This document shows positions 14,149 to 22,875 of a DNA stretch of 25,221 nt, one piece after another. Source of the stretch: a bacterium (lineage in GTDB: Bacteria > UBP6 > JAFGXH01); NCBI GenBank assembly GCA_027064085.1, contig JAMOQH010000193.1, forward strand, positions 1 to 25,221, written 5' to 3'. The position numbers and the translations under genes were made by a program. Every line of letters starts with the position of its first letter. Within the stretch, counting starts at the first letter, position 1. Under the pieces are notes generated by a model that saw nothing but the letters and a program-made list of their open reading frames with translations, did no database searches and had not been told where the DNA came from.

Positions 14149-15785
14149 TATAATTTCTTTAGTTTAGAGTTAGTATAGTAGTGAGTTAAAATCTCTTTAA
14201 AACTTTTTTTGTATTCGGCCATTCCTATTGCTCCCGTTTGGCACATTCCTACACCATGCCCCCAGCCACCACCTATAAATTCAATTTTATTTAGTTGTTT
14301 TTTATTATTATAGGTTTTATTCATATAGAACATAGCCGATTTTAGTGAGCCTAAAAATCTTCTTATTTGTAATTCTCCATAAACGGTAAAATTGCCTTTA
14401 GAATTTTTGCATATAACTCTTAAAGCCATTAATCGCCCACTTACTCCTCTTCCTTTAGGTTTTAAGTCTTTTAGTAAACATTTTTTATTGATTTTGTATT
14501 TTTTTAGATATTTTTTTATGAAATTATTTAACTTATCAATATTATAAGTTTTTTTCCACCTAAAAACGCCTTCTCTTGAATAAGATGACTCTTGACTATA
14601 GGTTTTAGGAGGAGAATCTATAAACTTTTTTAGATTACTATTTGTAATTCCTATCATAAATATTCCAGAGTTGTTCCAGTCTATAAAATCATCTCTTCCT
14701 CTAAGTGAAATTCTACTTCTTGCAAGCCAGACATTTTCATTATTTTCTGTATAGCCACCACTATTTGCACTATAGTAGGCATCTATTATTCCTTCTTTAT
14801 CAATTAATACCATACCTTTTGTGTTTTTAATTGCTTTATTTGTTTTTTTATTTTCTATTGTTTTACCTTTGTAAACTTGACAATGTTGATTTCCACAGAT
14901 ATCAAAAGGGTCAAGAAAATGTCTTGTTCCTATTTTGGCTAAAATATCAGACCTTGCTGCAACAGCTTGGGCTTTTAGTGCTTCTTTGGGTGCAGATGCA
15001 AATATTTCAGCAGGTATAATTCCTTTTAATAGTGTTTCTATGTCTATTTTATTTACTATTGTTAATTTTTGATTTAAATTTATTGTAAATATTAATTCCC
15101 CTCTTGCCCTTAGTGTTATTTTTTTCTTTTTTATGAATCCCCAATCTAAATTAACTAGTTCAAGTGAATTAGCATCTAATCTTAATATATTATTGTTTTT
15201 ACTAATTATTTTGTTTTTATATCTTACTGTTATTTCAGCAGATGGATATGTTTTGATTTTAGCATAAAACTCTGTTTTGAGTCTTAGATCTATGTATAGT
15301 TTTTGCTTGATCCTTTGTGCTTCAATCTTATTTTTAAATGGTCCAAATATAATTAATTGCCTTCTGATATCAATAATATTACCATTAATCACAGATAAAT
15401 TTCCAATATGGGCTACTTCTAGTTTTTTATTTTTTAAATTTGATAATTTATTAATATATTTTTGATATAGTGCCAAATTAGGTTTTATGTTATATGGATA
15501 TTTATCAAAAATAAGCCACAATGAATAATCTCCTTTGTTAATAATTGTATGTCTTATTTCTATTTCTTCGTTTTTAGGGATATTAATCTTATTTATTTTA
15601 ATGTTTTCAAGAATCTTTATTTTAATATTTTTTTTTGTTTCAGATATTCCAATTTTAACTATTGGTATATTATTTTTGTTAAATGTTAAATATTTTTTAT
15701 ATAAGGATTTCATATTTAAGTTGTCATTTGCTGATATTACTAATGATTGCGTTAAAATAAAAATTGTAATTATTATATCTTTCAT
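14145..15785 (-). CDS. Secreted SpoIID/LytB-domain protein with SPOR-like segment
   Basis: The preferred start is ATG 15785, which gives a clear signal peptide (MKDIIITIFILTQSLVISA). It is preceded by GGAGGG at a long spacing of 11. The in-frame ATG 19 codons upstream lacks a ribosome site and would spoil the signal. The 546 residues include a SPOR-like stretch (IIFGPFKNKIEAQRIKQKL) and a SpoIID domain with ALKAQAVAARSD, an AYYSANSGGYTE segment and the C-terminal GGGWGHGVGMCQTGAIGMA. SpoIID proteins are lytic transglycosylases acting on peptide-stripped glycan, widespread outside spore formers. Its stop overlaps that of the convergent M23-like lipoprotein by four bases, so two cell-wall genes meet tail to tail. 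Confidence 0.85.
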   Translation of the reverse strand: MKDIIITIFILTQSLVISANDNLNMKSLYKKYLTFNKNNIPIVKIGISETKKNIKIKILENIKINKINIPKNEEIEIRHTIINKGDYSLWLIFDKYPYNIKPNLALYQKYINKLSNLKNKKLEVAHIGNLSVINGNIIDIRRQLIIFGPFKNKIEAQRIKQKLYIDLRLKTEFYAKIKTYPSAEITVRYKNKIISKNNNILRLDANSLELVNLDWGFIKKKKITLRARGELIFTINLNQKLTIVNKIDIETLLKGIIPAEIFASAPKEALKAQAVAARSDILAKIGTRHFLDPFDICGNQHCQVYKGKTIENKKTNKAIKNTKGMVLIDKEGIIDAYYSANSGGYTENNENVWLARSRISLRGRDDFIDWNNSGIFMIGITNSNLKKFIDSPPKTYSQESSYSREGVFRWKKTYNIDKLNNFIKKYLKKYKINKKCLLKDLKPKGRGVSGRLMALRVICKNSKGNFTVYGELQIRRFLGSLKSAMFYMNKTYNNKKQLNKIEFIGGGWGHGVGMCQTGAIGMAEYKKSFKEILTHYYTNSKLKKLY

Positions 15786-15901
15786 TATTTTTTTAACCCT
15801 CCTGCATAGGAATATAGACAAAGTATCATAAGCTTTATTCATAATGCAAATTATGTTTAAAATAATTTTATATTAATTAATTTACTAAATTCTTATATAA
15901 G

Positions 15902-15930
15902 TTGACAATTTATTACTCATTTGATAGTAT
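15902..15930 (+). promoter_or_regulatory. Strong promoter of the PEGA-kelch unit
   Basis: A consensus TTGACA (15902-15907), a 17-base spacer and TAGTAT (15925-15930) form the best promoter in the window. The start site would be near 15937, about 22 bases before the ATG. It probably drives the PEGA, kelch and DUF4388-like genes and may read through to def-fmt-alr, since no terminator is seen between them. Confidence 0.6.
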
Positions 15931-15958
15931 ACAATATCATTTTTTTTAGGATGTATTT

Positions 15959-16921
15959 ATGAGTAAATCAGTATTAATTACATTAGTTTTAATTCTACTA
16001 ACATCATCTATCTATGCCAAAAAGCCTACTCTTGGTATCTTACAATTTGAAATCAAAACACCAAAGGTTGAAAAGATTTCAAAACATATGTATTCTTATC
16101 TAAAAGATGAGGTTACAAGGCTTGTTTCAGATAAATATAGAATTATACCAGCCCCTAAAATGGACTTAGAAGAATTGTATATGATGTTTGCATGCGATAG
16201 TCCTAATGAAGCTTGTATGGTTTCCATTGCTAAAATGATGAAAGTAAAATTTATTGTTTATGGAACTGTTAGTTTTCAAAGAGGTAAATATGAATTAATT
16301 TTAAGGTTGTTGGATGTTAAAACTAAAAAACTAAAAAAAGGTCGTTTACTTGGTAATTTATCTAGTAAAAAAGCAATGAATGAAAATATTGATAAAGCAT
16401 TAAGAGCTATGTTTGAAATTAAAGAAAAGCAAATAGAAACAAGGCTTCTTAGTGTTACAACAAATGGAGTTGTTTCAGATGTTTATCTTGATGGTAAAAA
16501 AATTGGTGTAACTCCAATAACTTTAACAAATAAGACTCTCAAACCAGGTAAATATGGAATCTTAATAAAAAAAGAAGGATATGAGCCTATTAAAAAGGAA
16601 ATTTTTTTGTCTGAAAATAAAATAGAAACACTTGATTTAAAATTATCTCCTATAGTTATTCCTGCCCTTAAAAAGGATAATAAAAAGATTGTTGCTAATA
16701 ATAAAAGTAATAAAGTTAAGTCTAACTTAGTAAAAAAAGATGAAACATTGGATTTAACAAAAGATAGCAACTCTAATCAAAAACCAAAAGAATGGTATCA
16801 AGAATGGTGGCTTTGGGGAGTTACAGGAGCTGTAATAACTGCGACTGTTGTTACTGTTATTCTTTTAAATGGAGACGAACCTTCAAATAGTTCTTCTCAT
16901 AATGTAGTTATAACATTTTAA
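15959..16921 (+). CDS. PEGA-domain envelope protein with C-terminal membrane anchor
   Basis: The 320 residues have a signal peptide ending near A20. An alpha/beta domain (about 23-150) follows that resembles the periplasmic TolB-N/CsgG-like fold seen before PEGA repeats (LGILQFEI, then VKFIVYGTVSFQRGKYEL). One PEGA domain spans about 163-230, with VYLDGKKIGVTPITL and PGKYGILIKKEGY. A Lys-rich linker leads to a single C-terminal membrane helix (about 285-305) with a short polar tail. This layout is frequent in Myxococcota and related deltaproteobacteria. PEGA domains are thought to bind surface or cell-wall components, and no enzymatic residues are visible. AGGA lies seven bases before the ATG. 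The kelch-like lipoprotein gene follows after ten bases. Confidence 0.75.
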   Translation: MSKSVLITLVLILLTSSIYAKKPTLGILQFEIKTPKVEKISKHMYSYLKDEVTRLVSDKYRIIPAPKMDLEELYMMFACDSPNEACMVSIAKMMKVKFIVYGTVSFQRGKYELILRLLDVKTKKLKKGRLLGNLSSKKAMNENIDKALRAMFEIKEKQIETRLLSVTTNGVVSDVYLDGKKIGVTPITLTNKTLKPGKYGILIKKEGYEPIKKEIFLSENKIETLDLKLSPIVIPALKKDNKKIVANNKSNKVKSNLVKKDETLDLTKDSNSNQKPKEWYQEWWLWGVTGAVITATVVTVILLNGDEPSNSSSHNVVITF

Positions 16922-16931
16922 GGAGATTATA

Positions 16932-18842
16932 ATGATTAATAAGATAATATTTTTATTTCTTTTAAGTTTTGTTTTTATTTCTTGCGGTGATATAAATAAT
17001 AATGATACAGCAATAGGTATGAAAATTACTCCTTTGTCAACTTTTGAGGGCTTATCTTCTTTTAAAGTTACTGCACAAGAAATAGACGAAGCTGGAAAAC
17101 CTTTTGGAAAATTATATGAATCATGTAAGGATTATTCTGAAAATAAAGAAGTTACTTTTGATTTAGATAAAAGTGATAGTTATTTATTTAAATTTTCAGG
17201 TTATATAAAGCCTAATTGTTCTGGTGATAGAGATTGGCTTGGAAGCTCTATATCTAAAATAAACATAAATGATGTTAATAATGTGAAAATATCGGTATCT
17301 AAGATTAATTCATTTGTATTTTCTTCAACTGAAATGCATCAAGCAGTTGCCTTTATGGATGTAACAATGCTTAATGATGATATTATATTATCAGGTGGAG
17401 CATTATATACTAATAAAACCTTAAAAAGAATTAAAAACTTACAGTGTGATGAATCTAGCACAGATGATTTAAATTTTAAGTGTAGTGCAAAAGATTTAAA
17501 TAATGAAGGTAAAGATTGGATATGCAATACCGATGGTGAAGGTAATTATACATCATGTTATGATGTTATTGATGCAACAGAGTGTAAAGCTCAGGGGGGA
17601 GATGATGATGATTGTGTTGCTTGTTTAGTTGCTAATGATCATAAATTTGATTTACCGGATTCTGAATGTTATGCTGAAACTTGTTTAATTAATGCTGAAG
17701 GATATGGTTGTAATTTAAAAGGTAGTGTTTTAGTCCAGAAAATTGATACTAATAACTTGTCATCAAATTTATTAAGAGATAAAGACAACAATTTTTTAAA
17801 ATTATCTGAAACTAGAATTCTTCATCAGTCACTTTCCTACAATAATGAAGATATTTATTTTGTTGGTGGAGCCGCAGAAGCCAAAATAAGCAATAGGGCT
17901 CCTTTTATCTTTCCTAAAAAAGCAGGAAATAGAACAAATTTAATAGATGTTTATAACAAAGGAATAATTAGTAACTTTTCATTAAATACTGATTTAGGTA
18001 ATGATATTTTAGTAGATTTTAATGTTTTTAGAACTGATGATAAATTTTTTGTTTTAAATGGTAGAAAAAATGAGTTTTTTAATGATGATTCTTATTTTGA
18101 TAAAGTTATAGAATGTAATATGTCTACTAGTAATTGTAATTTTGTTACTACAAATAATCCACATGGCATTTATTCTATTGGAGCAGGAATAATAGATACA
18201 CTAAATAATGAAGGGAACTTTATTTCTTTTATTATTGGTGGTATTTCAAATTTACTTAACAATTATAAAATTAAATACAATAATTCTTTGGCAATAGAAG
18301 GTGTTTCTGGCACTTTAACATTCGGAAGTTTATATAAACCTCATGTTTTTCATAGCAATGACCTAACTTATGTTCTTGGAGGATTAAAATTTAGTCATAC
18401 TAATGATGGAATTAAATTTAATGGTATCAATAATGAAATATATGTTTACCAACAAGACGGTAGAGAAGTAGCAACTTATACAATTAGTGGTGATTTTAAA
18501 GATACTGTATTCTCTCAAATTTTAACATATAGCTATAATGGTAAAGAAGGGCTACTTTTTGTAGCTGGCTTGAAAAAGGATAGTAATGATGATTTTGATG
18601 CAATCAATAGCGTTGCGTTTATTTCATTTGAAGATATTAATTCTCAACAAGCATTTATTCCGTTACCTTCATTAAACAAACCAAGATTCGGACATTCAGT
18701 TGTAATTGATAAAAATAATAGGATTTGGGTTGTGGGTGGTCTTACGAACACTATTAATAGTCGTGGAGAAGTTAATAAAGGAGATTTTTTTGTTGATAAA
18801 ACAATAGAAATTTATACTCCTAAACCAGATGAGGCTAATTAG
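16932..18842 (+). CDS. Kelch-like repeat lipoprotein
   Basis: AAGGAG precedes the ATG, ten bases after the PEGA gene stop. The 636 residues have a lipoprotein signal ending VFISC (C18), an N-terminal beta-rich domain (about 25-125), and then kelch-type blades marked by His-plus-GG segments such as MHQAVAFMDVTMLNDDIILS, LHQSLSYNNEDIYFVGGA and PRFGHSVVIDKNNRIWVVGG. A Cys-rich insert (about 170-260, ten or more Cys, including DDDCVACL) interrupts the first blades. The protein is probably surface- or periplasm-exposed and binds a partner. Such kelch lipoproteins with Cys-rich inserts are typical of myxobacteria. No catalytic site is visible and the ligand is unknown. Confidence 0.7.
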   Translation: MINKIIFLFLLSFVFISCGDINNNDTAIGMKITPLSTFEGLSSFKVTAQEIDEAGKPFGKLYESCKDYSENKEVTFDLDKSDSYLFKFSGYIKPNCSGDRDWLGSSISKININDVNNVKISVSKINSFVFSSTEMHQAVAFMDVTMLNDDIILSGGALYTNKTLKRIKNLQCDESSTDDLNFKCSAKDLNNEGKDWICNTDGEGNYTSCYDVIDATECKAQGGDDDDCVACLVANDHKFDLPDSECYAETCLINAEGYGCNLKGSVLVQKIDTNNLSSNLLRDKDNNFLKLSETRILHQSLSYNNEDIYFVGGAAEAKISNRAPFIFPKKAGNRTNLIDVYNKGIISNFSLNTDLGNDILVDFNVFRTDDKFFVLNGRKNEFFNDDSYFDKVIECNMSTSNCNFVTTNNPHGIYSIGAGIIDTLNNEGNFISFIIGGISNLLNNYKIKYNNSLAIEGVSGTLTFGSLYKPHVFHSNDLTYVLGGLKFSHTNDGIKFNGINNEIYVYQQDGREVATYTISGDFKDTVFSQILTYSYNGKEGLLFVAGLKKDSNDDFDAINSVAFISFEDINSQQAFIPLPSLNKPRFGHSVVIDKNNRIWVVGGLTNTINSRGEVNKGDFFVDKTIEIYTPKPDEAN

Positions 18843-18853
18843 TAATAGATCCA

Positions 18854-20236
18854 ATGAAAAAAATATATACCGATAAAATAGATAGTGCAAAATCTCTAAA
18901 TTTAGAATTTGAATTCTTAGTGATAGATGATTATGATAGTAATGTAAATTCACTATTTTTAATCTTTGATAATAAATTTAAAATTGAGAGTATCTTGGAT
19001 AAAGGGTATATCGTTACTTTATTTCATTCTGATTTTAGTGATTTTGAGATATTGGATACTGAAAAAATAATTATAAGAGATAAGTTAAATTTATTTTTTG
19101 ATTTAATAAAAAAATCAAGAATTGAAAATATCAGCAATGAGGAACTAACTAGAGTTGAGAATAAATTATTATTAAGTACTAAAGAAGAAGTAGAGCTAGA
19201 CGATAGCGTTTTAATTGAAGAATATTCATCTTTTAAAGGTATTTATGTTAATGATATTTTAATAAAAAAAGGAAATATTAGATTTATACCTGTCTACGAA
19301 GTGATTCTTCATATTTTTAAAGAAAAATTTAGTGGTAAGCTTGTAATAACCAAGAAAAATACTGAAATTTATATTATTAATTTTTATAATGGAGAAATAA
19401 CTAATATTGAAAGCTTTAAAGAAACTGATAATTTTCAATATTTTTTAAAAAAATATGGCTATATTTCAAGTATCAATAAAGATATCTATCTTTACCCAAT
19501 AAAAAAGCAGTTAGATCTGTATATTGCTAGTAATAGCGTGTTTAAGCATGAAAAGAATATTATTTTGAAGGATTTTTTCTCTTTTTTGTTTAGAAATATA
19601 ATTAGTTTGAATAGTGGTGATTTTGAAATCAATAATAACTGTGATAATAATTCAAGGGTTTTTAGTGATTATTTGAATTTTTTATATAATTTTATAAATT
19701 ATTTAAAAAATAAATTAAAATTGCCAGAATACTTATCAATCTCCAATGATATTATTTTAAATGAAAATCAATTTAATGAAGAAATGATTAATATATTAAA
19801 TGAAGTAAAAAATGGTAAATCCATAACAGAAATTCAAGCTTTTTTTACCAAATATGACAAAAACTATATAATTAATGCTTTATATTTTTTTAAAATTCTA
19901 GGCATTATTAAAGAAAATAAAAGTTCAGATGATTTTATTGTTTCTTCAACGAGTGTTGATGAAAATATTTCTCGAAGAATAAGGATATGGATGGATAAAA
20001 TAAAAAAGGAAAATTACTTTAATTTATTAGGTATAAATATTAATGATAATGAGCAGTATATAGAGGAAAAGTTTAGAAATTTATTTTCTCAGTTTAGTAC
20101 TTATTTATCTTCTGAAGAATTAAGAATTAAGTATAGAAACGATTTAGATGATATTATTTTTGAATTAGAATCTGCTTATAATGTTGTAAAAAATAAGAAA
20201 TTAAGAAATGAATATTATAAAAAAATGTTGAAATAG
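18854..20236 (+). CDS. DUF4388-like protein with C-terminal J-like domain lacking HPD
   Basis: This 460-residue protein has no signal peptide and is predicted cytoplasmic. The middle (about 128-215) resembles the DUF4388/PATAN domain (FSGKLVITKKNTEIYIINF followed by YNGEITNIESF), which in deltaproteobacteria is found in signalling and gliding-associated proteins. A helical part resembling a winged-helix segment follows (about 310-360). The C-terminus (about 383-459) looks like a J domain: it starts YFNLLGININDNEQYIEEKF and ends AYNVVKNKKLRNEYYKKML. The diagnostic HPD between helices II and III is not present, so it is unlikely to stimulate Hsp70 in the standard way. There is no clear Shine-Dalgarno. 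The gene lies 11 bases after the kelch gene and 8 before def, so coupling is likely. Confidence 0.6.
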   Translation: MKKIYTDKIDSAKSLNLEFEFLVIDDYDSNVNSLFLIFDNKFKIESILDKGYIVTLFHSDFSDFEILDTEKIIIRDKLNLFFDLIKKSRIENISNEELTRVENKLLLSTKEEVELDDSVLIEEYSSFKGIYVNDILIKKGNIRFIPVYEVILHIFKEKFSGKLVITKKNTEIYIINFYNGEITNIESFKETDNFQYFLKKYGYISSINKDIYLYPIKKQLDLYIASNSVFKHEKNIILKDFFSFLFRNIISLNSGDFEINNNCDNNSRVFSDYLNFLYNFINYLKNKLKLPEYLSISNDIILNENQFNEEMINILNEVKNGKSITEIQAFFTKYDKNYIINALYFFKILGIIKENKSSDDFIVSSTSVDENISRRIRIWMDKIKKENYFNLLGININDNEQYIEEKFRNLFSQFSTYLSSEELRIKYRNDLDDIIFELESAYNVVKNKKLRNEYYKKMLK

Positions 20237-20244
20237 GAGGAAAT

Positions 20245-20799
20245 ATGGCTATTTTAGATGTTTTAATACATCCAAATCCTAAATTAAGAAAAATTTCAAA
20301 AAAAATAAATAAAATAGATGATGAAATGTTGCAATTTCTAGATAATTTAACTGAAACAATGTATGAAAAGGATGGTGTTGGTCTTGCTGCTCCACAGGTT
20401 GGGGTTTTAAAGCGGGTTGTTGTTATTGATATATCAGATCCTGAAACAGAAAGTAGAAATCCTATTATATTTATAAATCCAGAAATACTTAAATCAGCGG
20501 GAAGTGTTATTATTGAGGAGGGATGTTTATCTGTTCCTAAAATATACGAGGAAGTCGAAAGATTTGAGAAAGTTACTGTAAAAGCTTATGACAAAAACAT
20601 GAAAGAGTTTACAATAGATGCTAATGAAATGCTTTCTGTGGCAATACAACATGAAATAGATCATTTAAATGGTAAATTGTTTATTGATAAACTTTCATCC
20701 TTAAAATATTCAAGAATTACACAAAAAATGATAAAATATAAAAAAAAGCTTGAAGACAAAAAAAAGAAAAAAAATGTAAAAAAGAAAAAAAGAAGGTAA
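20245..20799 (+). CDS. def: Peptide deformylase
   Basis: This cytoplasmic metalloenzyme removes the formyl group from the initiator methionine of new proteins. All three motifs are present: GVGLAAPQVG (44-53), EGCLS (92-96, metal-ligand Cys 94) and QHEIDH (135-140, ligand His 136 and 140, catalytic Glu 137). The 184 residues are slightly longer than usual because of a very basic C-terminal tail of about 25 residues, mostly lysine (KKKKKNVKKKKRR at the end). The start follows an excellent AGGAGG. fmt comes two bases after the stop, the usual def-fmt pair. Confidence 0.96.
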   Translation: MAILDVLIHPNPKLRKISKKINKIDDEMLQFLDNLTETMYEKDGVGLAAPQVGVLKRVVVIDISDPETESRNPIIFINPEILKSAGSVIIEEGCLSVPKIYEEVERFEKVTVKAYDKNMKEFTIDANEMLSVAIQHEIDHLNGKLFIDKLSSLKYSRITQKMIKYKKKLEDKKKKKNVKKKKRR

Positions 20800-20801
20800 C
20801 A

Positions 20802-21755
20802 ATGAGTAAAATAAAAATAATTTTTATGGGAACACCTCATATTGCAGATGAAGTATTAAAATCTGTTCTAAAAAACGATAATCTAGAGGTTTTAGGAGTT
20901 GTTACTCAACCTGATAAACCTGTTGGCAGAAAAAAAAGATTAACTCCGCCTCCTGTAAAAATAACAGCACTTGAAAATAATTTACCTGTTTTTCAGCCTG
21001 AAAGAGTTAGGAAGAATAAAGAATTAAAAGAGGTTCTTGTAAAACTTGCTCCTGATTTCTTTTTAGTGGTAGCTTATGGGCAGATTTTACCGCCTTCTGT
21101 GCTTAGAATACCAAAATATCTTCCTATTAATGTTCATACTTCTATTTTACCCAAATATCGTGGAGCTAGTCCCATTCAATCTGCTTTGCTTAATAGAGAT
21201 AAGATTACTGGTGTTACAATAATGGAAATGAACCGAAAAATGGACGAAGGAGATATTTTTGTTATTAAAAAAGTTGAAATAACAGATAGAGATGATTATT
21301 TTTCACTTGAAAACAAACTTATAAATGAGGCAAATAAAGCTTTGCAAAGTTTTTTTACTGATTTTATTGATAATAAAATAAAAAGAGTAACTCAAAATCA
21401 CTATGAAGCAACATATTGTAAAAAAATAGAAAAATCAGATGGTTTTCTTGATTTTAATGAAGATGTTAATACTTTAATAGGCAAAGTTAGAGCTTATAGT
21501 TTATGGCCTAAGACATATTTTAAAATTGATAACATTACTTACAATGTTATTGATGCAAACGGAGTTGAGGAAAATCATGCTTATCAGACAAGCACCATAA
21601 AAATAAATAAAAAATCTATGAAAATATATTGTAAAAACGGATATATTGATATTGTTGTAATTCAGCCACAATCTAAAAAGCCCATGCCGGTTTCTGCATT
21701 CTTTAACGGGACTGGAAGAAATTTAAATGATAAGGTCATAAATGGAAGCAATTAA
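20802..21755 (+). CDS. fmt: Methionyl-tRNA formyltransferase
   Basis: This enzyme transfers a formyl group from 10-formyl-THF to Met-tRNA-fMet, the step that def later reverses on the nascent protein. The 317 residues show FMGTPHIADEVL at the start. The catalytic Asn and His are in NVHTSILPKYRGASPIQ, and the Asp is in MDEGDIF. A C-terminal OB-like domain includes KVRAYSLWPKTYF. AAGG precedes the ATG. The last 14 bases overlap the start of alr, indicating tight coupling. Confidence 0.96.
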   Translation: MSKIKIIFMGTPHIADEVLKSVLKNDNLEVLGVVTQPDKPVGRKKRLTPPPVKITALENNLPVFQPERVRKNKELKEVLVKLAPDFFLVVAYGQILPPSVLRIPKYLPINVHTSILPKYRGASPIQSALLNRDKITGVTIMEMNRKMDEGDIFVIKKVEITDRDDYFSLENKLINEANKALQSFFTDFIDNKIKRVTQNHYEATYCKKIEKSDGFLDFNEDVNTLIGKVRAYSLWPKTYFKIDNITYNVIDANGVEENHAYQTSTIKINKKSMKIYCKNGYIDIVVIQPQSKKPMPVSAFFNGTGRNLNDKVINGSN

Positions 21756-22872
21756 AAACCTCACTTTAAGGCCAACTTATGCAAAAATAAATTTAAGAAA
21801 ATTAAAACAAAATTTTGAAATTTTACAAAATAAAGCAAATAAGTCTATTGTAATGCCAATTCTAAAAGCGAATGCCTACGGACATGGTATGACTAAAATT
21901 GCTAAGTTTTTAGAAAAAAACGGAGCAAAAATATTTGGAGTTGCATTTCTAGAAGAGGGGATTTTATTAAGAAAAAATGGTATTAAAGCAGATATTTTGG
22001 TTTTAGGTGGGTTAAGTGGTTATCAGGTAGAACTTTTTATTGAGTATGATTTAATAATTACTGCGTCTTCTATAGATAAGCTAAAATTAATTGACTGGGT
22101 TGCATATAAAAAAGGTAGGAAAGCGAGAGTTCACTTAAAAATTGATACAGGAATGGAAAGAATAGGGGTTCATTCATATAATAGTGAAAATTTTTTTGAG
22201 ATTTCATTGCTTTTAAAAAATATTGTAGTTGAGGGGGTATATTCTCATTTTGCCAATTCTGACGCAGAACAATTATTTGAAACATATAAACAATTTGATA
22301 AATTTATGGATGCAATTTCTTTTTTTGAGAAGAGAGATTATTATTTATTGAGGCATATTGCCAATAGTGGTGCTATTATTAGGTTTGAAGAAAGTCATTT
22401 AGATATGGTTAGAACTGGTATTGCTCTTTATGGCTATATGCCTGATAGTAACCTTGAAAATGTTCTTAAACTATCTCCAATATTATCCTTGCATTCTAAA
22501 GTAGTCTATTTTAAGGTAATTGAAAAGGGATCAAAGGTATCTTATGGTTCTACATGGAAAGCTGACCGGCAAACAAGAGTTGTAACAATCCCAATTGGTT
22601 ATGGAGATGGATATCCAAGAGCATTGAGTAATAAAGGGGAAGTTCTGATAAAAGGGAATAGGTATGGTATCGCAGGACGAGTTTGTATGGACCAAATTGT
22701 TGTAAACATAGGAAATGGAGAGGCATACAATCAAGATGAAGTTATAATTATTGGTAAAAGTGGAAAAGAAATTATTACAGCAGATGATATTGCAAATAAA
22801 GTTGGGTCAATTTCCTATGAAATTTTAACACAAATAAATACAAGAGTTCCAAGAATTTATATAAGTGAATAG
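21742..22872 (+). CDS. alr: Alanine racemase
   Basis: This PLP enzyme interconverts L- and D-alanine for peptidoglycan. The 376 residues have the PLP lysine in PILKANAYGHG (K42), the catalytic tyrosine in SYGSTW (Y268), and the GYGDGYPR and AGRVCMDQIVVN segments of the second domain. It starts inside fmt after an AAGG motif. Sharing a transcript with def and fmt is unusual but not rare. It ends three bases before the stop of the convergent U32 gene, with no room for a terminator between them. Confidence 0.95.
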   Translation: MEAIKNLTLRPTYAKINLRKLKQNFEILQNKANKSIVMPILKANAYGHGMTKIAKFLEKNGAKIFGVAFLEEGILLRKNGIKADILVLGGLSGYQVELFIEYDLIITASSIDKLKLIDWVAYKKGRKARVHLKIDTGMERIGVHSYNSENFFEISLLLKNIVVEGVYSHFANSDAEQLFETYKQFDKFMDAISFFEKRDYYLLRHIANSGAIIRFEESHLDMVRTGIALYGYMPDSNLENVLKLSPILSLHSKVVYFKVIEKGSKVSYGSTWKADRQTRVVTIPIGYGDGYPRALSNKGEVLIKGNRYGIAGRVCMDQIVVNIGNGEAYNQDEVIIIGKSGKEIITADDIANKVGSISYEILTQINTRVPRIYISE

Positions 22873-22875
22873 TGA

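Noticed and set aside
15535-15831. 98-codon hydrophobic frame opposite the SpoIID-like gene
   Set aside because: It lies antisense to a convincing signal peptide and domain, with no start signals. Hydrophobic shadows are common opposite Lys/Asn/Ile-rich AT-rich genes.
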